Positions 1-5,590 of a stretch of DNA of 6,580 bases are shown here, in pieces. The notes below the pieces were generated by a model. It was not told where the DNA came from. It saw only the letters and a list, made by a program, of their open reading frames with translations, and ran no database searches. Source of the stretch: Ruminiclostridium sp. (GTDB lineage Bacteria; Bacillota_A; Clostridia; Oscillospirales; Ruminococcaceae); the NCBI GenBank assembly GCA_017550775.1, contig JAFZOA010000240.1, forward strand, positions 1 through 6,580, read 5' to 3'. Positions within the stretch are counted from its first letter, which is position 1. Every line of letters starts with the position of its first letter. A program made the position numbers and the translations under genes.

Positions 1-83
1 CAAGAAAGAAAAACCGCGACCGGCATGCCGGTCGCAGAGCCCCGGAGGGAAAAGATCCCCTTACGGGTCTTATTCCGGACTCC
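1..83 (-). ncRNA. Candidate structured RNA unit (left copy)
   Basis: This has the same fold as its neighbour. The outer stem pairs 74-82 with 37-46: nine pairs including one G-U, with one bulged G. The inner hairpin at 52-71 has a GUAA loop closed by CCC/GGG and a second short stem AAGA/UCUU. The minus-strand RNA ends in a perfect palindrome and U-tract. Because it is transcribed leftward, it could be a 5' leader or attenuator of a leftward gene outside the window, or a duplicated small RNA. The sequence alone does not decide between these. Confidence 0.45.
2..35 (-). terminator. Intrinsic terminator, left repeat unit
   Basis: Positions 16-35 are a perfect 20-bp palindrome (GCGACCGG stem, CAUG loop as RNA). 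On the minus strand it is followed by GG and then UUUUUCUUUCUU (13-2). The stem is strong and G+C-rich and the U-tract is on the minus side only, so termination is leftward. Confidence 0.8.
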
Positions 84-164
84 GAGAAAGAAAAACAGCG
101 ACCGCTTGCCGGTCGCAGAGCCCCGGAGGGAAAAGATCCCCTTGCGGGTCTTATTCCTGACTCC
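84..164 (-). ncRNA. Candidate structured RNA unit (copy nearer the helicase gene)
   Basis: Read on the minus strand, the unit begins GGAGUC just after the preceding terminator tail. An outer stem pairs 155-163 with 118-127 (GAGUC...GGA against UCC...GCUC). An inner hairpin spans 133-152: AAGA, CCC, loop GCAA, GGG, bulge GA, UCUU. The loop is of the GNRA class. An intrinsic terminator follows. Compared with the sister copy, the inner loop changes from GUAA to GCAA, keeping GNRA, and the change at 158 falls next to the bulge of the outer stem. Differences therefore sit in unpaired or tolerant positions. There is no room for a promoter between this unit and the terminator before it, so it would be made by read-through or processing. 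I do not recognise the RNA class. Confidence 0.45.
85..116 (-). terminator. Intrinsic terminator, second repeat unit
   Basis: On the minus strand a 7-bp stem (GCGACCG, 116-110, with CGGUCGC, 104-98) has a five-base loop and is followed by UG and then UUUUUCUUUCU. Relative to the left copy one loop base is deleted and the core stem is retained. Confidence 0.78.
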
Positions 165-199
165 AAGAAAGAAATACAGAGCCAGCGCGCTGGCTCTGT
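165..199 (-). terminator. Intrinsic terminator, probable end of the helicase transcript
   Basis: Positions 176-199 form a perfect 24-bp palindrome (ACAGAGCCAG stem, CGCG loop). On the minus strand it is followed by A and UUUCUUUCUU. It is the first terminator met by transcription leaving the leftward helicase gene, about 230 bases after the stop codon. Its stem is unrelated to those of the two repeat units, but its tail matches theirs almost exactly. Confidence 0.8.
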
Positions 200-429
200 G
201 CTAATGCTATTTTTATCTTTATCTCTTTTAAGATAATAGTCTTGTTCTGGCATTAGCTAATTAGTATCTGTTCTTCCAATAAATATAACAAATACGATCA
301 CAGGAAAAACTGCATATTTCCTTTACGGTCACACATCTGCGGCTTCATCAATTGTTCTGTTGTTACAAAACGTCGCTCGTATTTACAGTGTAATTGTTCG
401 CAATTTCTTAAAAAGTAACCTATTATTCT
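200..429. other. A+T-rich non-coding spacer with nested stem-loops
   Basis: No credible coding frame is seen here. A hand count of 201-420 gives 71 G or C in 220 bases, about one third, well below the flanking genes. Positions 200-207 and 250-257 are an 8-bp inverted repeat (GCTAATGC/GCATTAGC) enclosing a hairpin at 219-236 (TTATCT/AGATAA). The outer stem directly abuts the terminator hairpin at 199. Smaller hairpins are at 302-322 (AGGAAA/TTTCCT, 9-base loop) and 392-405 (AATTG/CAATT, 4-base loop). AATTGTTC occurs at 350-357 and 392-399. The spacer would form the 3' untranslated region of the helicase transcript. No convincing promoter was found. Confidence 0.6.
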
Positions 430-2493
430 TCATAAATTGTTTGGTTTTTCCGGTTCAGACTCAGAGAAAATAATGTTGTGATCGTATACATAGACCTTCT
501 CGAAGTCCTTCTTTCTCCCGTTCCATTTCATAGCAGGCACGAGAACTATTGATGTCACCTTTTTTCCGCCCGTCATCTTATAGTCGTTTATGTAGCATAT
601 ATCAACGTAGCGATCCAGCACAGCCCCGGTCTTTTCTATGACCTTCTTAAGCTTATGAAGCCAGGTGGACTTGCTTTTATAGTTCTCCTCCCTTTCTCCG
701 AGACGACCCATGATATCGCCGACCTCGCCTTTGCTGTCTATAAAAGCTATGCGATGAGATTTCCCGAGCCTGTTCAGATTTTCAAGCCGCTTTACGAGAT
801 AATGCTTTATCATTATCATTTCTTCGTTGTCGCTGAACTTCCTGCCGGCATCAAGAAGCTCAACCGGCACCTTTATTATCTGCTTCAAAGGCTCTGCGTA
901 CTCAAACAGCGGCGATTTGCCTGCCAGTTCAAATTCCGCAGGAAGCTCTGCATCGTCCCCTACCCCGTCCGGAAACAGCTCACCTATACCCCTGACATCA
1001 AGTAGACTGCCGGATATTTCGCTCTTTCTGTCGGTAAGACCGCGCGCCTTATTCTCGGCTTCACAATTTATCGTTATCTTCATGGCCGCAAGTCTGTAAA
1101 GGCTTTTCCAAAGAATACGCTTTTTCTCTCCGGTAAGCCTTATATGTTTTCCGGTCATGCGATACAGAAGTTCGCCGAGACTTATCACGATCTTATCGGA
1201 AGCCTGTTTGTCCAGATACACCGAATAGACTGCATCTGAAACCACCGCGTCGAAGTATGTGAGCGGTTCGCTCATTTCCTCAACAGTATATGACACAGTG
1301 ATATTTTCGTTATCCTTTGTATTCCGGCTTACTCTTACATTCTCCTTTTTGCCTTTTACCGGCTTGTTATTGAGCAGCGAATCATACCACAGCTTTGTAT
1401 TGTTGATATACAGCGAGGCTTTTGTATACCCGATATGACGCGGCTCACGCAGCGCAGAGAACGACGTATCCTCGGCAGCCTCTTCACTGCGCTGTACAAA
1501 GCAGTCAAACTCCGCGTAATAATCAAACGGAACATACGCGCCGGAGCTTTCCAGTCTCTGTTTCATGACTACGAGCTCAACATCTCGCGGTGATCTTGCA
1601 CTCTCCGCTTTGAAAACGGAACCGTTCATTTTTCCGCCGTAACCGTCATTTCTCCTCACAGCTCTGTACTGGAGACCTATCAGGGTGTCCGCGGAATATT
1701 CGATCTTACCGGTCTCCTTGAACGAGTCGCTGTTGATATGTCTCTGATAGCTTCCTCTGTTAAGGCTGCTTATCAGGAACACACAAAGGTTCTGTTCTTT
1801 CGCAAGGCTGTGAAGCATATCTATGTCGCTGTCCACCGCCGCCCTCTCATTCCCGGCAATTATATCCTGATGCCTGATCTTCTGTAAGTAGTCGATTATC
1901 ACGACCGGCCTTGGCGCGTCTTTTCCTATGTGTTCGATAACGTCATTCACGAACCTGCATATCTCTTCGCAGTCCATCGGGTCGTCCCTCACATACAGTC
2001 TGTCTATCACAGGGATACTCCCGGAACGGCTGTCCGAAAGAAGCTTGGTAGCATCTTCGACGACGCTACGTTCTTCCGCGCTGAGGCTTTTCTTATCGAG
2101 GATCCGTATAGCGCTGACGGCGTGCTCCCTGTCATTCATCAGAAATGTGTTGCGGCTTATAAGCTTTGCAAAAATAATGCTCTTCTGCATTTCAAGAGAA
2201 CAGATGATAACGTCCCTTTCTCCCGCCGCGATGTTAGCGGCAAGCTGGAACGCAAATGTGGATTTACCGAGGCTCGGCTCTGCGCCGAGATATGTTATTC
2301 CCGGAAAAAGTCCGCCGCCGAGCGCTTTGTCGAGCATGGGAAAGCCGGTCTCCACCGGTTCTATGATGTTTCCGCCATTTACGAACGAATCAAGCACATC
2401 TCTCATGGTCGGTATCCTTTTATCCGGAGTTACCGATACCGCGGCTGAAGAAGAGGCGGACCCGCCTTTCAGCGCCGTGATCTTTTCATCCAT
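430..2493 (-). CDS. DnaB-type helicase domain fused to a replication-initiator-like C-terminal region
   Basis: 687 residues. Residues about 48-335 are a RecA-fold motor closest to the C-terminal half of DnaB. Visible motifs are the P-loop AEPSLGKST at 71-79, SLEM at 99-102, Walker B VVIIDYLQ at 197-204, ISSLNR at 241-246 and KQR at 311-313. The primase-binding N-terminal domain of DnaB is absent, replaced by about 45 polar residues. Residues about 405-655 contain a segment starting PLTYFDAVVSDAV, a basic helix-rich stretch around 430-476, and SPLFEYAEPLKQI at 527-539 followed by a long helix. From memory of related Clostridia proteins this resembles plasmid or element replication initiators with winged-helix domains; that part is inference. 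The ATG at 2493-2491 follows GAAAGGAG (2508-2501) at a 7-base gap, and a consensus promoter lies upstream. The product probably loads at or unwinds DNA for replication of an element or phage-derived system. It could instead be a domesticated recombination helicase. Confidence 0.8.
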   Translation of the reverse strand: MDEKITALKGGSASSSAAVSVTPDKRIPTMRDVLDSFVNGGNIIEPVETGFPMLDKALGGGLFPGITYLGAEPSLGKSTFAFQLAANIAAGERDVIICSLEMQKSIIFAKLISRNTFLMNDREHAVSAIRILDKKSLSAEERSVVEDATKLLSDSRSGSIPVIDRLYVRDDPMDCEEICRFVNDVIEHIGKDAPRPVVIIDYLQKIRHQDIIAGNERAAVDSDIDMLHSLAKEQNLCVFLISSLNRGSYQRHINSDSFKETGKIEYSADTLIGLQYRAVRRNDGYGGKMNGSVFKAESARSPRDVELVVMKQRLESSGAYVPFDYYAEFDCFVQRSEEAAEDTSFSALREPRHIGYTKASLYINNTKLWYDSLLNNKPVKGKKENVRVSRNTKDNENITVSYTVEEMSEPLTYFDAVVSDAVYSVYLDKQASDKIVISLGELLYRMTGKHIRLTGEKKRILWKSLYRLAAMKITINCEAENKARGLTDRKSEISGSLLDVRGIGELFPDGVGDDAELPAEFELAGKSPLFEYAEPLKQIIKVPVELLDAGRKFSDNEEMIMIKHYLVKRLENLNRLGKSHRIAFIDSKGEVGDIMGRLGEREENYKSKSTWLHKLKKVIEKTGAVLDRYVDICYINDYKMTGGKKVTSIVLVPAMKWNGRKKDFEKVYVYDHNIIFSESEPEKPNNL

Positions 2494-2557
2494 TTATATT
2501 CTCCTTTCATTCATGCGAAAACACACATTCCTGCCGCACAGTCGCCGGTACACCTTT

Positions 2558-2586
2558 ATTATATACCCGCAGAGAACGGTTGTCAA
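2558..2586 (-). promoter_or_regulatory. Consensus sigma-A promoter of the helicase gene
   Basis: On the minus strand TTGACA (2586-2581) and TATAAT (2563-2558) are both perfect matches, separated by exactly 17 bases. The expected start is near 2551, giving a leader of about 58 bases to the ATG at 2493. Such a strong promoter is notable for a helicase/initiator gene and suggests that a repressor controls it. Confidence 0.88.
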
Positions 2587-2589
2587 GTT

Positions 2590-2640
2590 TTCGCTGTGCG
2601 GTGATACCGCCGCCGGAACGGTCTTGCAGCTTACAGCGAA
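2590..2640. promoter_or_regulatory. Inverted repeats between the divergent promoters, possible operator
   Basis: TTCGCTGT (2590-2597) and ACAGCGAA (2633-2640) are exact 8-bp inverted arms. A tighter dyad, GCGGT-GAT-ACCGC, lies at 2598-2610. Both sit between the leftward -35 (2581-2586) and the rightward -35 (2649-2654), where a regulator could affect both promoters. The regulator is unknown, and chance occurrence of one of the dyads is possible. Confidence 0.35.
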
Positions 2641-2648
2641 CAAAAAGC

Positions 2649-2677
2649 TTGCTTTTTTCCGAGTATTATGTTATAAT
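2649..2677 (+). promoter_or_regulatory. Extended -10 promoter of the citrate synthase operon
   Basis: TATAAT at 2672-2677 is preceded by TG plus one base (2669-2671), an extended -10. A 17-base spacer separates it from a weaker -35, TTGCTT (2649-2654). The start is expected near 2683-2684, giving a leader of about 57 bases. Confidence 0.8.
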
Positions 2678-2694
2678 GAATAAGTATATATGGT

Positions 2695-2718
2695 CCGGAG
2701 GACATAATGTCGCTCCGG
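2695..2718 (+). promoter_or_regulatory. 5' leader hairpin of the citrate synthase mRNA
   Basis: CCGGAGGACA (2695-2704) pairs with TGTC (2708-2711) and CTCCGG (2713-2718): ten base pairs, one bulged G at 2712 and a three-base loop. It starts about 11 bases into the predicted transcript and ends 9 bases before the citrate synthase ribosome binding site AAGGAGGT (2728-2735), which it leaves free. It buries a second GGAGG (2697-2701). It may stabilise the mRNA 5' end or control the small upstream frame. It is not a terminator, as no U-tract follows. Confidence 0.6.
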
Positions 2719-2766
2719 CAAAACAACAAGGAGGTAAGATATGGCTTCACATTACCCGTTCTCTAA
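2707..2766 (+). CDS. Possible 19-codon leader peptide overlapping the citrate synthase start
   Basis: An ATG at 2707-2709 lies five bases after GGAGG (2697-2701), good start-site spacing. The frame runs 19 codons (MSLRQNNKEV...) to TAA at 2764-2766. It passes through the citrate synthase ribosome binding site and overlaps its first codons in another frame. Its own ribosome binding site and start codon are buried in the leader hairpin at 2695-2718. No run of repeated codons typical of amino-acid attenuators is seen. It may be a chance frame; the argument for it is position and spacing only. Confidence 0.25.
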   Translation: MSLRQNNKEVRYGFTLPVL

Positions 2767-4111
2767 GGTCACACCGATGATCGAAGAGCTTGCTTCGTAC
2801 TGTCAGGGCAACGGCAATATCGCCCCCGAGCTTTACCTTGAACACAACGTTTACTGCGGACTGCGCGATCTTGACGGCAAGGGCGTTCTCACGGGGCTGA
2901 CGGAAATTTCGGAAATAGTGTCAAAGAAGGATGTTGACGGCAAGCTTATCCCCTGCGACGGCGAGCTTTACTACCGCGGCATCGACGTGAGCGAGATCAT
3001 AAAAGGCTTTACAAAAGACGACAGATTCGGGTTCGAGGAAACGACATACCTGCTGCTTTTCGGAAAGCTCCCCGACAGAGAAGAGCTTGACGAGTTCATA
3101 AAGATGATCGGGACGTTCAGACGGCTGCCGTCTTCGTTCGTGCGTGACATCGTGCTCAAATCCCCGAGCGAGGACATCATGAACACCCTCACACGAAGCG
3201 TTCTGTCGCTGTACGCATACGACGACTTCCCGAACGACCTGAGCATACCCAACGTGCTCCGCCAGTCGCTGGAGCTTATCGCGCTGTTCCCACAGCTCAT
3301 CGTGTACAGCTACAAGGCTAAACGCTACTACATCGACGGCGACGGACTTGTTATCCACCGCCCGAAGAAGAACCTCTCCACCGCAGAGAACATTCTCTAC
3401 CTGCTGCGCGACGACAGCAAGTACACCAAGCTCGAAGCGAAGGTGCTCGATGTTGCGCTGGTGCTCCACGCGGAGCACGGCGGCGGTAACAACTCCACCT
3501 TCACTACCCACGTCGTCACCTCCTCCGGCACCGACACATACTCGGCTGTCACGGCGGCGCTCTGCTCACTCAAGGGTCCCAAGCACGGCGGCGCGAACCT
3601 CAAGGTCATGGGAATGTTCGACGAACTGAAAAAGACCGTAAAGAACTGGAATGACGACGACGAGATAACCGCCTACCTCCAGAAGCTTCTCGACAAGGAA
3701 GCTTTCGATCACAGCGGACTTATCTACGGCATGGGTCACGCGGTCTACTCCATTTCCGACCCGAGAGCGCAGATATTCAAGAAGTACGTCGAAAAGCTCG
3801 CGGCGGAAAAGCAGATGGAAAAGGAATTTGAGCTGTATTCGGCGGTAGAGCGCCTTGCGGCGGAGCTTATCGCGAAGAAGCGCCGTATATATAAAGGTGT
3901 CAGCGCGAATATCGACTTTTACAGCGGGTTCTGCTACTCGATGCTCGGGCTTCCGCTGGAGCTTTACACACCGCTGTTCGCGGCGGCAAGGATATCCGGC
4001 TGGTCGGCGCACAGGATCGAGGAACTTGTCAACGGCAAGAAGATAATCCGTCCCGCATACATGAACGTTCAGCCGCGCACGGATTATATACCGCTTGATG
4101 AGCGAAAATAA
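2741..4111 (+). CDS. gltA: Citrate synthase
   Basis: 456 residues. Condenses oxaloacetate and acetyl-CoA to citrate and CoA in the cytoplasm, feeding 2-oxoglutarate and glutamate synthesis in anaerobes with a partial cycle. The catalytic set known from pig citrate synthase is present: His in GPKHGGAN (H282, equivalent to H274), His in GMGHAVY (H333, equivalent to H320) and Asp in NIDFYSG (D392, equivalent to D375). Substrate-binding residues include H246 in LHAEHGGGN, R342 in SDPRA and R446 in VQPRTDY. The protein carries about 60 extra N-terminal residues before the core and is near the length of the larger Clostridia citrate/2-methylcitrate synthases, so 2-methylcitrate synthase activity is the main alternative. 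The ATG follows AAGGAGGT (2728-2735) at ideal spacing. It is the first gene of the rightward cluster, directly behind an extended -10 promoter. Confidence 0.93.
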   Translation: MASHYPFSKVTPMIEELASYCQGNGNIAPELYLEHNVYCGLRDLDGKGVLTGLTEISEIVSKKDVDGKLIPCDGELYYRGIDVSEIIKGFTKDDRFGFEETTYLLLFGKLPDREELDEFIKMIGTFRRLPSSFVRDIVLKSPSEDIMNTLTRSVLSLYAYDDFPNDLSIPNVLRQSLELIALFPQLIVYSYKAKRYYIDGDGLVIHRPKKNLSTAENILYLLRDDSKYTKLEAKVLDVALVLHAEHGGGNNSTFTTHVVTSSGTDTYSAVTAALCSLKGPKHGGANLKVMGMFDELKKTVKNWNDDDEITAYLQKLLDKEAFDHSGLIYGMGHAVYSISDPRAQIFKKYVEKLAAEKQMEKEFELYSAVERLAAELIAKKRRIYKGVSANIDFYSGFCYSMLGLPLELYTPLFAAARISGWSAHRIEELVNGKKIIRPAYMNVQPRTDYIPLDERK

Positions 4112-4139
4112 GCAAACCTGAAGGATCGGGGGTGAGGAC

Positions 4140-5036
4140 ATGGGCTTTGAGCAGTTTTCGGACATTTCCGACTATAAGAACTGGCTCGAAATAGAGCCGA
4201 TAGAGATAGGTCTCTCGGGTGAGAATAAATACCATATCATGCGCAACAACGGCGTCGAGCTTATACTTCGTGCCTCGGGAATAGAAAACTACAAGCGCTA
4301 CTGTGAAAGCGCCATGTTCTCGCAGTATATACACGAGCGCCTCGGGATCAATATGAATCTTCCGATAGAGGTCGCCGCCTGCTGCAATGACACGCTCGCA
4401 TACACGCTCTACACATGGGTGGAGGGGCTCAATGCGGACGAGAAAGTGGTAAATCTTCACACGCCCGATCAGGCGCGCTTCGGAGAGAAGGCAGGAGAGC
4501 TCCTTCGCAGGATACACAGCGTAAAAGCTCCGAAATCGGTGCTCCCGTGGGACGTTTTCTACGGCCAGCGGCTCGACGAGATAATAGGAAGATTCCGCCT
4601 GACCCGTGTTCGGTTCAGCGGTGACAACAAAACGATAGATTTCATCGAAAACAACAGAAACCTGCTTGCCGGCAGACCCCAGACCGCTCTGCACGGGGAC
4701 TTTCGCTCCGGTAACATCATTCTTACCGGCGAAGACGAGTTCGGTATCATAGACTTCGGACGCTGGTGCTGGGGCGATCCGTACATGGATTTCCAGTGCA
4801 TACGCCGTTCCTGCACCGCACCCTTCTCCCGCGGGCAGATAAACGGCTACTTCGGCGGGGATATCCCGTGGGATTTCTTCCCGCTCTTAGCGCTGTATAC
4901 CGCCGCAGACCTGCTCCGCAGAATAAACGAGGCTTACGCCTTCGGCAGACAACTGCTTGCAGATACCGTTGCCTTCGCGGAAAGAACGGTGCGCGAATAC
5001 AACAGCTTTGAAGGGCTTGTACCGGACTGGTACTGA
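4140..5036 (+). CDS. APH/choline-kinase-fold phosphotransferase, substrate unknown
   Basis: 298 residues, cytoplasmic by lack of signal or membrane segments. The aminoglycoside phosphotransferase fold is shown by a glycine-containing nucleotide loop (GLSGENKYHI, 24-33), a basic residue in ILRAS (R44), the catalytic loop LHGDFRSGN (H185, D187, N192), and the metal-binding IDFGRWCWGDP (D205, with G212-D213-P214). The C-terminal helical part has PFSRGQINGYFGG, a sort of segment seen in uncharacterised Firmicutes members. Substrates across this superfamily include aminoglycosides, macrolides, choline, homoserine, methylthioribose and sugars, and nothing here selects one. The ATG follows GGGGGTG (4128-4134), and the gene begins 28 bases after citrate synthase, so it is probably cotranscribed. 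Operon position beside metabolic genes favours a metabolite over an antibiotic, but this is inference. Confidence 0.82.
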   Translation: MGFEQFSDISDYKNWLEIEPIEIGLSGENKYHIMRNNGVELILRASGIENYKRYCESAMFSQYIHERLGINMNLPIEVAACCNDTLAYTLYTWVEGLNADEKVVNLHTPDQARFGEKAGELLRRIHSVKAPKSVLPWDVFYGQRLDEIIGRFRLTRVRFSGDNKTIDFIENNRNLLAGRPQTALHGDFRSGNIILTGEDEFGIIDFGRWCWGDPYMDFQCIRRSCTAPFSRGQINGYFGGDIPWDFFPLLALYTAADLLRRINEAYAFGRQLLADTVAFAERTVREYNSFEGLVPDWY

Positions 5037-5077
5037 TGAAATTTAAGGATAGTCCTGCGGAAAGGCGGTGACAGCGT

Positions 5078-5590
5078 TTGAAGAACATCATACTTATCGG
5101 AATGCCGGGCTGCGGCAAAAGCACAGTCGGCGTAATACTCGCAAAAACGCTCGGTATGCGCTTTGTCGATACCGACCTCATAATACAGCAGGAACAGCAC
5201 GACCTGCTCCAGCGGCTCATCGAGCGCTACGGCGTAAAGCGATTTGAGCAGATGGAGGAGGAAGCTCTGCTCTCGGTCATGGACACGGAGGATACAGTCA
5301 TAGCCACCGGCGGGAGCGCGGTGTTCTGCGAGCGCGGCATGAACTTCCTGAAGCAGACCGGTGTGTGTGTTTACCTCGCGGTGCCGTGCGACGAGCTCAA
5401 AAGACGGCTCAGCAATATCCGCACCAGAGGTATCGCCGCTGCAAAGGGCATGACGATAGAGGACATATTCGCCGAGCGCAGCCCCTACTATGAGAAGTTC
5501 GCGGATATCCGCATAGACTGCGACAAGCTTCACATAGAGGAAATAACCGAGATCATCACCGAAAGAATGAACGATGAAGAGCACCGATAA
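5078..5590 (+). CDS. Shikimate-kinase-like small-molecule kinase, divergent
   Basis: 170 residues, the usual length of AroK/AroL. The P-loop GMPGCGKST (8-16), DTD (31-33; the second Asp contacts shikimate in AroK), R117 in the lid, and R134-SPYYEKFAD match the family. Two family landmarks are altered. The FRxxE arginine that holds the shikimate carboxylate is glutamate here (F56-E57-Q58-M59-E60), and the GGG turn reads G78-G79-S80. Automated annotation would call it shikimate kinase (ATP plus shikimate to shikimate 3-phosphate), but the loss of that arginine makes another substrate possible. Initiation is at TTG (5078-5080), seven bases after AAAGGCGGTG (5061-5070); no better in-frame start is seen. 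It starts 41 bases after the phosphotransferase and overlaps the next gene by 17 bases, so the two are likely translationally coupled. No other aromatic pathway gene is nearby. Confidence 0.8.
   Translation: MKNIILIGMPGCGKSTVGVILAKTLGMRFVDTDLIIQQEQHDLLQRLIERYGVKRFEQMEEEALLSVMDTEDTVIATGGSAVFCERGMNFLKQTGVCVYLAVPCDELKRRLSNIRTRGIAAAKGMTIEDIFAERSPYYEKFADIRIDCDKLHIEEITEIITERMNDEEHR

Larger units (their letters stand above)
1..164 (-). repeat. Two tandem ~82-bp repeat units (left one cut by or abutting the window edge)
   Basis: Positions 1-82 and 83-163 align almost base for base, the second being one base shorter. By eye the differences are at 2/84, 15/97, the palindrome centre around 23-25/105-106, 63/144 and 77/158. 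The short A-rich block starting each unit (CAAGAAAGAAA type) occurs a third time at 164-174, where it borders a different hairpin. On the minus strand each unit reads as a folded domain, then a palindrome, then a U-rich tail. More units could lie left of the window. The array is non-coding in all frames as far as can be seen. Confidence 0.9.

Noticed and set aside
1..199. CRISPR array
   Set aside because: There are only two full units of about 82 bp. They repeat along their whole length with no unique spacers, and internal hairpins and U-tracts explain them as RNA/terminator units.
200..429. Replication origin with iterons for the initiator-like protein
   Set aside because: The region is A+T-rich, but apart from AATTGTTC occurring twice I found no series of direct repeats and no clear DnaA box cluster.
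1928..2683. 251-codon rightward open frame
   Set aside because: It is antisense to the P-loop region of the helicase gene, runs through the divergent promoters, has no good ribosome binding site, and its serine/leucine-rich translation shows no family motif.
2580..2780. 66-codon rightward open frame
   Set aside because: It spans the operator and promoter region and the start of citrate synthase; upstream of the predicted transcription start it could not be expressed from that promoter.
2921..3511. 196-codon leftward open frame, and similar ones at 3566-4165, 4029-4694, 4934-5671 and 5976-6407
   Set aside because: These are antisense to well-supported genes with clear motifs. They arise from G+C-rich codon bias and have no recognisable domains or start sites.
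3728..3765. GMGHAVY in citrate synthase as an abnormal active site (many bacterial enzymes have GxGHRVY)
   Set aside because: The catalytic histidine is present, and pig citrate synthase also has GYGHAV, so alanine after the histidine is a normal variant.
4140..5036. Antibiotic resistance gene call for the phosphotransferase
   Set aside because: Only the general fold motifs are visible. Operon context is metabolic and there are no mobile-element features, so resistance is not supported.
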